Source: Sorex araneus (lineage: Eukaryota; Chordata; Mammalia; Eulipotyphla; Soricidae). From it: DNA of 64,000 bases. Each line of letters opens with the position of its first letter. Position 1 is the stretch's first letter. The stretch lies in the NCBI RefSeq assembly GCF_027595985.1, contig NC_073302.1, forward strand, positions 164,469,951-164,533,950, given 5' to 3'. The notes under the pieces are model-generated. The model was not told the DNA's origin. It ran no database searches and saw only the letters and a program-made list of their open reading frames with translations. The position numbers were made by a program, and so were the translations under genes. Positions 45,471 to 55,648 of this stretch are shown here, piece after piece.

Positions 45471-46220
45471 GGAAGCCATAAATGGCAAAATTAATGTTTT
45501 ACTTGATTAAAAAGTAATTAGCATCATACAAATATTGGATGAGTCTTATGGGCATGTTACTAAGTGAAAAAGCCAAACTAAAAAATACCTAGCTCTATCT
45601 CTACATACAGATATGTGGATATACTTACTTAAATATAATTCCATTTATAGGACATTATTAAAAAGGAAAAACTAAAGAGAAAATGAATAGACCAATGATT
45701 TGAAGCCTGAGGGGACAGTTGATTAGATAAAGTACAGGGTTTATGGAGGAGTGAGATCAATTATATATTTGTCTGATACTATAATAGTAAATATATGAGA
45801 CTGTGTACTTGTCAAACCCACAGAAAAATGTGCCTTAATAGATGTAAAAATATTTTAAGCATTTTGAAGTATTTCAGTCTGTGAAGAAATTATACAACTA
45901 TGTTCTAAATGCATGGAACAATTTCACTGAAGATGGAGGGGAAAGGTGCTGACCTAAGTAACAAAGAACAGATAGAGTTTTTAAGACACAAGTCAAAGAG
46001 AATGTCATACAAACATTGTGCTCCAGTTGATAAAGTTGAAAACAGTTTTATACACACACACAAACACAAACACATACATCCATTTCAACTAAAAGTTAAA
46101 CAAATGATTGGCAAATGATAAAAACTAATTTTCTCAAGAATGAACCCTATGCTAATGAACTAAAGGTAAATAAATCAGTATACATTTATCTAAATTAACA
46201 TATATACATATAGAAATATT
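45471..46220. other. No recognised feature
   Basis: About 0.75 kb of AT-rich DNA without recognised repeat or gene. Confidence 0.4.

Positions 46221-46224
<4 letters not shown>

Positions 46225-46251
<27 letters not shown>
46225..46251. repeat. (TG)n microsatellite
   Basis: About 13 TG units, shortly upstream of the GC-rich inverted repeat. Confidence 0.97.
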
Positions 46252-46299
46252 ACATCACAAGGGTCATAAAGTTCCACATTACCTGGGTTCCGTGGTGGG

Positions 46300-46877
46300 A
46301 CTTCACTCATGCGTGAGGCTTGCCTGAGTGTGTGGAAAGTGACCAGGAGCGTGGCAGCAGTTGGGTGTTGGAGGCGACTGCCAGGCCTGGGTTCCTTGGG
46401 GCAGAGAGAGTTCTCACCTGCCCCCCTCTGGGGCATCCCAAGTGAAAACAATCAGGCGCGGAGTCCGGTGGCATGGTTTTGGGAGCCTCATTTTATGCTC
46501 CCTTCCAGGAGAAGGTTGGACTCTGGGCTCAACAGGACCCAGGAGCAAAGATCCTCTGCCTGCTTCCCCCAGTCTCCAGCGGCCCAGGGGTCATGCCCCA
46601 AAACCACCTCCTGCCAGAGCCAGATAATCTCATCGGCCACCGTCCAGAACTCATGACTGCTTCTCCCGAAAGGGAACATAAAATGAGGTCCCTATAACCA
46701 TGCCACCGAACTCTGTGCCAGGTTGTTTCACACAGGGCATCCCAGAGGGGGGCGGGTGAGAGCCCTGCCCACCCCAAGGGACCCAGTCCCAGCAGCTGAC
46801 CTCCACAACCCAACCACTGCCATGCTCCAGACCACTTTCCACAAGCTCAGGCTGAGCTTCACGTCTGAGTGAATATA
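46300..46877. repeat. GC-rich inverted repeat, arms about 217 bp
   Basis: Arm 1 (46300-46516) and arm 2 (46660-46877) are reverse complements at many blocks: GTGGAAAGTG, GGTTCCTTGGGG/CCCCAAGGGACC, TGCCCCCCTCTGGG/CCCAGAGGGGGGC, GTGGCATGGTT/AACCATGCCAC, CTCATTTTATG/CATAAAATGAG. The spacer is about 143 bp. Both arms are related to the module at 9545-9810. The arms differ at many bases, so this is not a recent palindrome. Confidence 0.85.
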
Positions 46878-46983
46878 TTCCTAAACCGCGGTCGCGAACA
46901 CTCCCTACTCATTTTCCATAATTACCACACCATATTTGATTGGAGGCAATCAAATAAGATGGTGCTGATGCCACCCGAGCCCC

Positions 46984-47397
46984 TTGTGTTCTCCTGAACC
47001 CAGCTCATCATCTCGCCTTAGACAACACGCGGCTCAGCATGCCAGGCATGGAACTCTACACGTGATTCCTGCTGGAACTCTACATGTGATTCCTGATGGA
47101 CATCGCCAGCTGTTTAGCAAGATTTGGACAGAATGGCTTCGGAGGGGCATGGAGAAACCTCGGCGGCAGCCAGGCCAAGTCTCAGCACTGTCGGACAAAG
47201 AGCCATGGCAGCAGTGCCCGCAGTGGCTCATCCACTGTGGGGTGCTGTCAGCCAACCACCGGGTGACCGGGGACTTGGCGCAGGTGTTTGACCTGGTACA
47301 GACCTGCTGCAATAGGGTCCTGTTCTGCCAGCTGCTCAACAAATTCTGTGCTCAACAAACTCTCAAGGAGATCAACCTGAGGCCACAGATGTCCCAG
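46984..47397 (+). pseudogene. VAV3P: VAV3-like first-exon fragment (CH-domain start)
   Basis: VAV proteins are Rho-family exchange factors with an N-terminal calponin-homology (CH) domain. From 47197 to 47397 the frame reads K-EPWQQCPQWLIHC, then NHRVT, AQVFDL, CQLLN and LKEINLRPQMSQ. From memory this fits the first 68 residues of VAV3 better than VAV1/VAV2, at roughly 70% identity with one codon deleted. The normal start ATG is replaced by AAA (47197-47199). A conserved Trp is Gly (T-G-D for T-W-D), and the LRDG block is CCNR. The frame is nevertheless open upstream to an ATG at 46984. Similarity stops at CAG|GT (47397/47398), as expected at an exon-intron edge, so this is a DNA-level or unspliced copy. 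The upstream 213 nt, with a duplicated GGAACTCTACA-GTGATTCCTG unit, are not recognised. Confidence 0.8.
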
Positions 47398-47504
47398 GTA
47401 CTGCCCAGAGACACAGGCAGGTATGTGTTTATCAGTGTTAAGATTGTTACACATGCCAGTCGACAAAAAGATCACATTTGGTAAACTGGGAACACCTTTA
47501 AAGG

Positions 47505-47772
47505 TGATTAGAGGCCGCCCCAAAAGACGTTGTCCCTCTCGGAGAGCCCAACCGAGAGTATGCCACCTGCACAGCAGAGCCTGGCAAGTTACCTGTGGTG
47601 TAGTCGATATGCCAAGAATAGTGAAAATGACAATCCTCATTCCTCTGATCCTGGAAGAGCCCCTAATACACCATCAGGCTACACTAACATGGGACAGGGA
47701 TGAATTGAGATGTTACTAGCAACCCCTTGAGCAAACTGATGAACAACAGGGTGACAGTGATACAGTGATACA
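47505..47772 (+). mobile_element. Type B SINE variant with RTE-derived insert
   Basis: Starts within the CTCTCGGAGAGCCC block (tRNA head lost), then GGCAAGTTACC, GTCGATATGCCAAGAATAG. It then has an extra segment with CTGATCCTGGAAGAGCCCC and GCTACACTAACATGGGACAGGG, and ends in the common tail GGTGACAGTGATACAGTGATAC. The insert and tail read ATLTWDRDELRCY, matching the RTE C-terminal frame. It lies in the intron-side flank of the VAV3-like fragment. Confidence 0.85.
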
Positions 47773-48177
47773 GTAATGTGTGTATATATGCAGTGAAAAG
47801 CAACATACAGTATATTTAAGAAAACTACTCTCTGCTACTAAGACCTAAATTGAATGGGACTTCAGTCATAATGAGTGTATCTATTGACAGGTCTTACTCT
47901 CTAACACAGTTTTCCTTAAAAAAAAAATAGTACTCACAAGAAAAATGGCAATCAGTAATTCAGAACGGGAATGGAAAAATGAGTTTGGCCTATGTTTCTG
48001 GACCAGAATAATGTTATATACATACAATCACAAACTGATGATGTTGTGTCCAAGACACACAGGATTCGGTTGAAAGAGCCCCCAGTAAACAAAGCTCAAA
48101 CTATTTACACAACAAAGCTAGATTCTTTTGAATTATAACTTCCTACTGGGATGAATGAATTCTTTGAATACATAAAT
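47773..48177. other. No recognised feature
   Basis: About 0.4 kb without recognised repeat or gene. Confidence 0.4.
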
Positions 48178-48387
48178 AAATAGGAGAAGAGAGGGCCGGA
48201 GCGATAGCACACCAGGTAGGGCGTTTGCCTTGCACGCGGCCGACCCAGGTTCGATCCCCAGCGTCCTATATGGTCCCCCAAGCACTGCCAGGAGTAATTC
48301 CTGAGTGCAAAGCCAGGAGTAACCCCTGAGCATCGCTGGGTGAGATCCAAAAAGCTAAATAAATAAATAAATAAATGGGAGAAGAGA
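48178..48387 (+). mobile_element. Type A SINE, 15-bp TSD, (AAAT)n tail
   Basis: Body 48193-48372: GGGCCGGAGCGATAGCACACC, GGTTCGATCCCC, then AAATAAATAAAT tail. Flanks AAATAGGAGAAGAGA and AAATGGGAGAAGAGA (14 of 15). Confidence 0.94.
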
Positions 48388-48770
48388 CTTTTCTCCCATG
48401 TAGAAAAGTCCACATCCATTGTGCAGAAGAGCCATCTTCAAGATGAAACACAGTTCCCCAGTCATTAAGTGTGGGTATACAAGGCCACTTTCTTGTAAAC
48501 GTTACAGTTTGGAAAGAGGAAGAAAAGATCACTTCCTGTGACAGAGCCTGATAAACTGTACCCTAGCCAAGCTATAAAGTTTATTATCGGCATTTTTGGG
48601 ATCAGTCTGATATGATGTGATAAAAGGGCACTCTACCTCTGAGGCCTTCCTCTCCAGTATCCATAACCACAGGAAAGCATTAAAAAAAATCAAGTCAATC
48701 CAATTGATGGATATTCTACAAAAGCTCACTTGTGTTTCTCAGTGACCTAGGTCTGAAAAAAAAAAACCTT
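48388..48770. other. No recognised feature
   Basis: No recognised repeat or gene. Confidence 0.35.
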
Positions 48771-48973
48771 TAAAAGCCTGAACATCTTTGGCCAGAGTGA
48801 TAATACAGTGGGTAGGGCATATGGCTTGCATGAGGTCTATTCAGATTCAATCCCTGGCATCCCATATGATCCCCCAAGTACCTCCAGGAGTAATTCCTAA
48901 GTGCAGAGCCAGGAGTAACCCCTAAGCATCATTGGGTGTGACCCAAAAAATTTTTTTAAAAGTCTGAATATCT
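48771..48973 (+). mobile_element. Type A SINE, 17-bp TSD
   Basis: Body 48788-48956. TAAAAGCCTGAACATCT and TAAAAGTCTGAATATCT flank it (15 of 17). Moderately diverged. Confidence 0.9.
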
Positions 48974-49606
48974 GTCATAGCCCACGGGAATTTTAAGAAA
49001 ATAGGGAATTAAATATAGCATGGGAACCTGGATAGGATATAGAACAGAAAAATGAACAAGGTTTAAAAAAAACTAAGGAAAATGATTAAGATATGAACTG
49101 TAATTAATAATAAAGTACTCTATTTGAGCACAAATATGTCATAATGACTTAGAAGTTATCAGTAGAAGAAAGTTCGTGTGTACATGGTGGGGGTTATTAG
49201 TACTATAAACATCTGTTTTCACAATTTTCTATAAGTATCTATCAACTATAAAATATAAAATTTCTCTGCTTAAAGTAGTATTTTCAGTTAACCACTCTCT
49301 TGTGAGACAGGTAACTCATACTACATAGAAAAGTCCTAAACTTGGACTCACACCAAGATCTAACTCTGCTTGGCTTAAGAAGATTCCGATAGAGACGTTG
49401 ACGTGCCACAAAATAATTTTGTGGTTCTGGGAGGAGCTGGGTCAATATCAACTTTCAAATGAGGAGTTTAATTGATGATCCTTAAGGTCCCTTCTTAAAA
49501 TTCTAAAAGAGTTGAATTCAAGGTCAGCCTGTGTCACTCCCTTCCTCACAAAATTGCAAACAGTCTTCTGGCCCCACCCAAACAAAGCCTCTTAATTTGG
49601 CAGCTT
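48974..49606. other. No recognised feature
   Basis: About 0.6 kb without recognised repeat or gene. Confidence 0.4.
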
Positions 49607-49811
49607 TAAAATAAGAAGGGGGCTGGAGCAATAGCACATCGGGTAGGGCATTTGCCTTGCACGCGGCCGACCCGGGTTTGATTCCCAGCATCCCATATGG
49701 TCCCCTGAGCACCGCCAGGAGTCATTCCTGAGTGCAGAGCCAGGAGTAACCCCTGTGCATCGCCAGGTGTGACCCAAAAGGCAAAAAAAATAATAATAAT
49801 AAAATAAGAAG
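49607..49811 (+). mobile_element. Type A SINE, young, 12-bp TSD
   Basis: Body 49619-49799, near-consensus, tail passing into (TAA)n. TAAAATAAGAAG flanks. Confidence 0.95.
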
Positions 49812-49939
49812 ATCAAAATACATCATCTTTAAGTGCATTTCAGCCCTAAAGATCTTCACCTTTGTAACACTAATGTTCCTTTCAATTTCACATTTACTTC
49901 AGCAATTCAAGTTGCATTATAAAACTCCCAAATTACTTC

Positions 49940-50075
49940 AGGCCTAATTTAAACTATAAGCTTCATGAGGGCAGGGGATGTTCTGCTTTGCTTCCAAAGG
50001 TATCCTGGGCTAAAAATAGTGCTTTTTACACATGGCAAATACTCAATTAGGACCATGAACAATAAATATTTACTT
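49940..50075 (+). repeat. L2-type 3' end
   Basis: AAACTATAAGCTTCATGAGGGCAGGGGATG followed by a CTCAATTAGGACCATGAACAATAAATATT end. Confidence 0.65.
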
Positions 50076-50347
50076 TTCAAAACACAGTCTTCAACTGAAG
50101 AGGAAGTAGATGACTGCAGCTCTTCAAAGAAAGACACTCAGAAGGGAAGAAGCAAGATGGCATGTCCATTAGAAAACATCATTCCCTATATAAATCACAG
50201 TCATTTTGAAAATGAGCTTCTTATAATGCAGGGATTCTAATAGGGTTTTTTTTTTTAAATTCCTCATCAATGTCTTACAGAGGTAGTAAAGTGAAAAGAA
50301 AAGACATGTCAAAGCAAATGCAATCCACAAACTCCCGCTCTAGTCAT

Positions 50348-50378
50348 AAATTTGTGCCAGTTGCATTGGCACAAATTT
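50348..50378. repeat. Perfect 12-bp inverted repeat (hairpin)
   Basis: AAATTTGTGCCA, 7-nt loop, TGGCACAAATTT. Confidence 0.95.
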
Positions 50379-50492
50379 TGCTAGAGAAACATGAAATGAA
50401 TAAAGTGGTGCTTTCTGTGAGAAGAAAAAAAAACAGAAATTGCTGAGAAGAAACCACACTTATTCCCTCATTGTGAATTTGAAGGCAGTCAT

Positions 50493-50534
50493 ATTTTATC
50501 TACCTACTCCTCGGGAGGAATAGGTAGATAAAAT
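50493..50534. repeat. 18-bp inverted repeat (hairpin), one mismatch
   Basis: Left arm ATTTTATCTACCTACTCC and right arm GGAATAGGTAGATAAAAT, separated by 6 nt. Lies about 115 bp from another hairpin. Confidence 0.95.
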
Positions 50535-50658
50535 TTGGAATACTTGAAAAGACAAGCAATGAAAAACAAAAAAGGAAAAAGAAAGAAAATATTTGAGTTT
50601 TATGCCCAACTTTTCACTCTTATATCTTCTATTTTTGCCTTTAAAATATTCTCAATAA

Positions 50659-50733
50659 GGGCTGGAGCGATAGTAGGGTGTTTGCCTTGCATGTGGCTGA
50701 CTCATATTGGATCCATAGCATCCCATATGGTGC
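50659..50733 (+). mobile_element. Type A SINE, 5' half only
   Basis: AGGGCTGGAGCGATAG, TTTGCCTTGCATGTGG, CATAGCATCCCATATGGT, then ends. No A tail, so the 3' half was lost after insertion. Confidence 0.85.
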
Positions 50734-51409
50734 CAGTAAATTTCTAATAAAAATTAATTATATCGGATCTTTCAGATGTCAATAAAGATAACAAATGAAT
50801 CAATATCAATAACTAAGTATAATTGCTTTGCAACTTAAAGATATAAGGATAGATATAAGATATTAGGATAGCATATAAAAAGGACAACTTTTGAGGTTGA
50901 TTGATTTTTTTCATAAATCTGAATGATAGGTAAGAGTTTTAACCTGCATTTTACCTCTCAAAAATTTCCTTAATAAGAGGATCATGTCTTATTCATATAT
51001 CAGCTCCACTGTGCTTAGTCTAATTTTTAGAACTGCTACTTCAATAAGAGGAATTTCTGTCTTCTTCTTACATGAATTCTTTTTAAAGGACATTGCTTCC
51101 AAAATATTTCACTGTAAGTGAACACTGATTTTGATCTAAAGTTTTGATGTCTGAATTCTGAAGTTGCATCTTTATTGCCAAAAATCAAAGTTGGTTCCCT
51201 GAGATAAAGGACTTCATATGTACCAATAATGCTGTCAGCTGGTACTCTGGCCCCTCTCACCTACCTGCTCCGTCTCACACCAAGGTCATTACCACCGTAA
51301 GGCCATTTCACTTGCTCTCCCTGCCCCCACACATCCATATAGCGAGTTCCTTGACATTAGTTATTCCTGAACACAGAAGTCATTTCCCAGAAAAATTATA
51401 AAGCAATTT
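50734..51409. other. No recognised feature
   Basis: AT-rich; no recognised repeat or gene. A 74-codon minus-strand frame at 51036-51260 has no family resemblance. Confidence 0.35.
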
Positions 51410-51600
51410 GAAGTGGCTCTTATACTTCCTGACCCAACTCATCATCCTTCCTTACCATTTTCCAAGTATTTTTCAATTACCTAAAATCATCTTGTCCATT
51501 GTTAAAGTTTTGGACTCTAACCTTCTCCATACTGGACATAAATTTTATAAAATCAGGGGCTTTTCCACTGTTGAATCTCCATGATTGCAACTGAGCTCTA
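51410..51600 (+). repeat. Possible ancient LINE 3' fragment
   Basis: CCTTACCATTTTCCAAGTATTTTTC and TCCATACTGGACATAAATTTTATAAAATCAGGGGC have the general order of an old L2-like 3' end. Weak. Confidence 0.35.
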
Positions 51601-51855
51601 ATTAAAGAGTACCCCAAATGTTTTAATTTTTAATTAGAGAACTCAATTCAGAATGCAAACAATGAACATGAAAGGGCAAGTAAAAGCCTTCATTGAGCTT
51701 CTTGTGAGTTCCTTAGCCAACAGAAACATCTAGGTTCCTCTAGAACCATTGAAATATAAGACCATAATGTTATTAGTTCCATTTTTAATAAAATTGATAT
51801 AGTAACATGCACCCGCTTCAGCAGGTGTTATGAAATTAAACAAGAATACAAATCC

Positions 51856-52028
51856 AGGGGCTGGAGCAATAGGACAATGCGTAGGGCATTTACCTTGCAT
51901 GATCCTGACCCAGGATCAACTCCCAGCATCCTGTATGGTCCCCAGGATCAATTCCCTGTCCCGAGTACTGCCAGGAGTAATTCCTGAGTGCAGAGCCAGG
52001 AGAACCCCTGAGCATTGCTGGATGTGAC
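51856..52028 (+). mobile_element. Type A SINE seeding a giant purine tract
   Basis: GGGGCTGGAGCAATAGGACAATGCG, CCCAGCATCCTGTATGGTCCC, an inserted CCAGGATCAATTCCCTGTCC, then GTAATTCCTGAGTGCAGAGCC to GGATGTGAC. The tail position is occupied by the microsatellite from 52029. Confidence 0.9.
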
Positions 52029-52598
<570 letters not shown>

Positions 52599-52782
52599 TT
52601 TTTTAAAAAATATATAAATTCATGATGACAATTAGAAGCAGGGGCTCAGTTGTCATCCTTAATGGCAAATTTTATTATTTAAATGTGTACCCCCCCCCAA
52701 AAGCACCACTGCTATTTCAAGCACATATCTTTGGGTGTAACTGATAAAGTCAAACAACACTATGTATCAGGAAGTATAAGAT

Positions 52783-52969
52783 AAAGTAAATAGTGGGATG
52801 AAGAGGTAGAACAGTAGGCAGAGTGCTTGCTTTGTGTACAGCCAACCTGGCTTTGATCCCTGACATCCCTAGAATACCACCAGGAGTAATTCCAGATTGC
52901 AGAGCCAGGAATCACCTTTTGAACACTGCCAGTTATGCCTCCCTCCCAAAAAAAAGACAAAGTAAATAG
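52783..52969 (+). mobile_element. Type A SINE, old, 11-bp TSD
   Basis: Body 52794-52958: GATGAAGAGGTAGAACAGTAGG, GGCTTTGATCCCTGACATCC, GTAATTCCAGATTGCAGAGCC. AAAGTAAATAG flanks. Confidence 0.85.
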
Positions 52970-54095
52970 CTTTCTTTAGTACCAGACCTTTTGCACATAC
53001 ACCTTAGTGAACTAGATGAAGAAATCTGGGGATCTCCTTAGTCAGGAAAAGATATATGACTCAGAAAGAATGAAATTGGAAAGCATATCAAAATTACTTG
53101 AGTAACTCTACTTTCAACTGAGAAAAGTGCATTACCTATATTACATGCTCACTTTCTGTCAACATAGGCATAAGTATTGAGCAAAGACAGTATTATTTGC
53201 ATTATTAATAATTAAATTTCCCAGGTAATTTGAAATAAAGGAATGATTTGTCGATCTTTTTTATAGGCATAATGTAAGCAGATCTATAAATTGTTGATAG
53301 CTTAATACATAAATCAGAAAAACATTTTTATCTTGGCTTAGTGATGACACAAATGTGTCATCACATCCAAGTGGCAAACAGAAAAGAGTATTTAGAAGAA
53401 AATGGCAGACCATGTTTAAGAGGTGATTGGTACCATGTGTCCTAGACAAGATGAATGTCAAAACAGTGTACCCTGGTAGAGTCGAACAGAAAAAATTAAC
53501 TCTCATGCACTGAAGACTTCACAGCCAAAAATGGAGTCGTCCATTTTAATTTTCAGAGGAATTTGGTGAACAAATGACTAGACACCCACCAAACCTTGGT
53601 ACTAATGAAAAATACAGTGCATTCTGAGAAAATCAATATATAGTTTGCCTGAAGGTATCCCAAAGGAAACATTCAGTTATTGAGGTTTAAAATACGTTAG
53701 CCCCAGAATAATAAAATTCTTGAATTGCAGGCGTTTGCAAGAACAGCAAAAGGGTTAAAGACATTTTATATTTTATCAAAGCTCTCAAAAGTGCTGTGCA
53801 GAGTTTTTACTCATTTTATTTTTTTTCTTGCTGCTTTTTCATGCAAAAGCCTTCATCAGTTCCTCAGAGCTTGTCTTTACTGTCCAGACCTTCTTAATTT
53901 GCTCTTCAAATAAAATAGTCCAATCCCACTCTTCACAGACCTCCACAGGTTCACTTCGTCACTGAAGATTGAGCAGAGGAAACTGGTGCTTATTTGAGTA
54001 ATAGACAAATACTTATCACGATGTCCAAGCATTGGAGTTAGTTACAAAAATCTTGGGGGTTTTTTGTTCTATTTGGGGTGGAAGAATAAAAGTAT
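52970..54095. other. 1.1-kb stretch without recognised gene or repeat
   Basis: Contains only a small perfect hairpin (GTGATGACAC/GTGTCATCAC, 53341-53364). Confidence 0.45.
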
Positions 54096-54307
54096 CTTTT
54101 TAGGAGCTGAAAGAATAATACAGCGGGTAAGTCATTTGCCTTGTACACGACCAACCCAGCTTCAATCCCTGGTATCCCATATGTTCCCCCTGAATACCTA
54201 TGGCCCCCTGAGCACTGCCAGGAGTGTTTCCTGAGTGCAGAGCCAGGACTAAGCCCTGAGCATCCTCAAGTGTGTCCCCAGAACAAAATTAAAAAGGAAC
54301 TTTTTAG
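54096..54307 (+). mobile_element. Type A SINE, 8-bp TSD
   Basis: Body 54104-54299 with AGCTGAAAGAATAATACAGCGGG, CTTCAATCCCTGGTATCCCATATG, a short CCCCTGA-related duplication, then consensus. CTTTTTAG flanks. Confidence 0.85.
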
Positions 54308-54460
54308 CTCTAACATTTGGCTTTGATTTTGATTATGAACTTTATTATGTTTGATGACATATAAGAAAGTAGTCAATTTTCTATATTTCTTAAATGCAAT
54401 GAAAATGTGAAAGGGAAAACCTATCATAGCGGAATAAGAAAACTAAGCTACTAAACTATG

Positions 54461-54610
54461 GATTGGAGATAGTCTAGAGATCAGGTGCTTGCCATGCATT
54501 TGATAAGCCCCAGTTCTTATCAAATCTTATCTTATCACCAGCATCACCTAAGATCTGGAGAGCACCACCAGGAATGACTCCTTGAGCACCACCAGGTCTG
54601 ACCCAAATCC
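54461..54610 (+). mobile_element. Type A SINE, old
   Basis: GGATTGGAGATAGTCTAGAG head, CACCAGCATCACCTAAGATC, CACCACCAGGAATGACTCC; local TTATCAAATCTTATC repeats in the middle. Confidence 0.65.
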
Positions 54611-54934
54611 ATCCTGCCCTCCCTGTCACCCCTGCGCCCCCCACTGCAGTCACAAAAGAAAAGCAAAAGGAAACTGAAATACAAATTAAAAAATCAGAAA
54701 CTCAGTTTGAACTAACTCATGAGGTCAGTTTGGCTAACAATCTAATTTTTCCTTAGCTGTTTACATTTATTAGTTAATTATTTGGTGTTTTCTTAATAAG
54801 CATGAACTAAAGACCTACCTAGGAGGAGAAAACAAGTATTTAGAGAATAAATGTGACAAGGTAGTTTAATACATGCAAATGCGTTACTCTGCATTTACTG
54901 AGTTATAAAACTATCAGTAGCCAAAGGAATGATT

Positions 54935-55130
54935 AAAGCCGATCATTAGTGGGGGCTGGAGCGATAGCACAGCGGGTAGGGCGTTGCACGCGGCCGACCG
55001 GGGTTCTATTCCCAGCATCCCATATGGTCCCCTGGGCACCGCCAGGAGTAATTACTGAGTGCAGAGCCAGGAGTAACCCCTGGGCATCGCCGGGTGTGAC
55101 CCAAAAAGAAAAAAAAAGCCAATCATTTGT
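54935..55130 (+). mobile_element. Type A SINE, young, 16-bp TSD
   Basis: Body 54951-55114, near-consensus but lacking TTGCCT in the head (GGGCGTTGCACGCGG). Flanks AAAGCCGATCATTAGT and AAAGCCAATCATTTGT (14 of 16). Confidence 0.94.
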
Positions 55131-55601
55131 CAAAAAACAAATTTAAAAAAGCAAGCCTCGGTTCACTACAAAAGCATGTAATATAGTATCAATTCAATAA
55201 AAGAATGATCTTATCATTGAAAAACAGTTTGATCGCGCAAATACAATTTTATCACATGCAAATACTACTACACTCACTCTAGCAGTCTGTGAAAAACTAT
55301 TGTAAAAGGTGTTTATAAAGTCACCTTACATCATCTTTCAGTAATTACAGTCCTGTGATGCATTGAGTCATAAAAAGAAATAGAATTATCATATTCAAAA
55401 CTTATCATGAAAGAACAATTCACGTTATTATTTGTGTCAGTGTAACCTCTAAACCACATGTTCTAATTTCCCTTTTTTACAAAATTTGTTTAAAGTATCT
55501 GAGCCAGGTGATATTAGAAAAATTCTTATACTTTCAAATATTCATTTTAAGTAAAAGGCAAAAAAAATACAGCAATTTGGCCATGAACTGTGGCCACAAA
55601 G
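55131..55601. other. No recognised feature
   Basis: About 0.5 kb of AT-rich DNA; target region for the L1 that follows. Confidence 0.4.
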
Positions 55602-55617
55602 ATAAAATGCTGTATTC

Positions 55618-55648
<31 letters not shown>

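Noticed and set aside
46309-46842. Several 60-115 codon frames in the GC-rich inverted repeat
   Set aside because: They occur in all frames of a repeat module, are not conserved between its copies as one frame, and have no recognisable domains.
47197-47397. Functional VAV3 exon 1
   Set aside because: The start codon is replaced by AAA, a conserved Trp and the LRDG block are changed, one codon is deleted, and SINE and repeat debris closely surround it. A true exon 1 of a conserved gene would not look like this.
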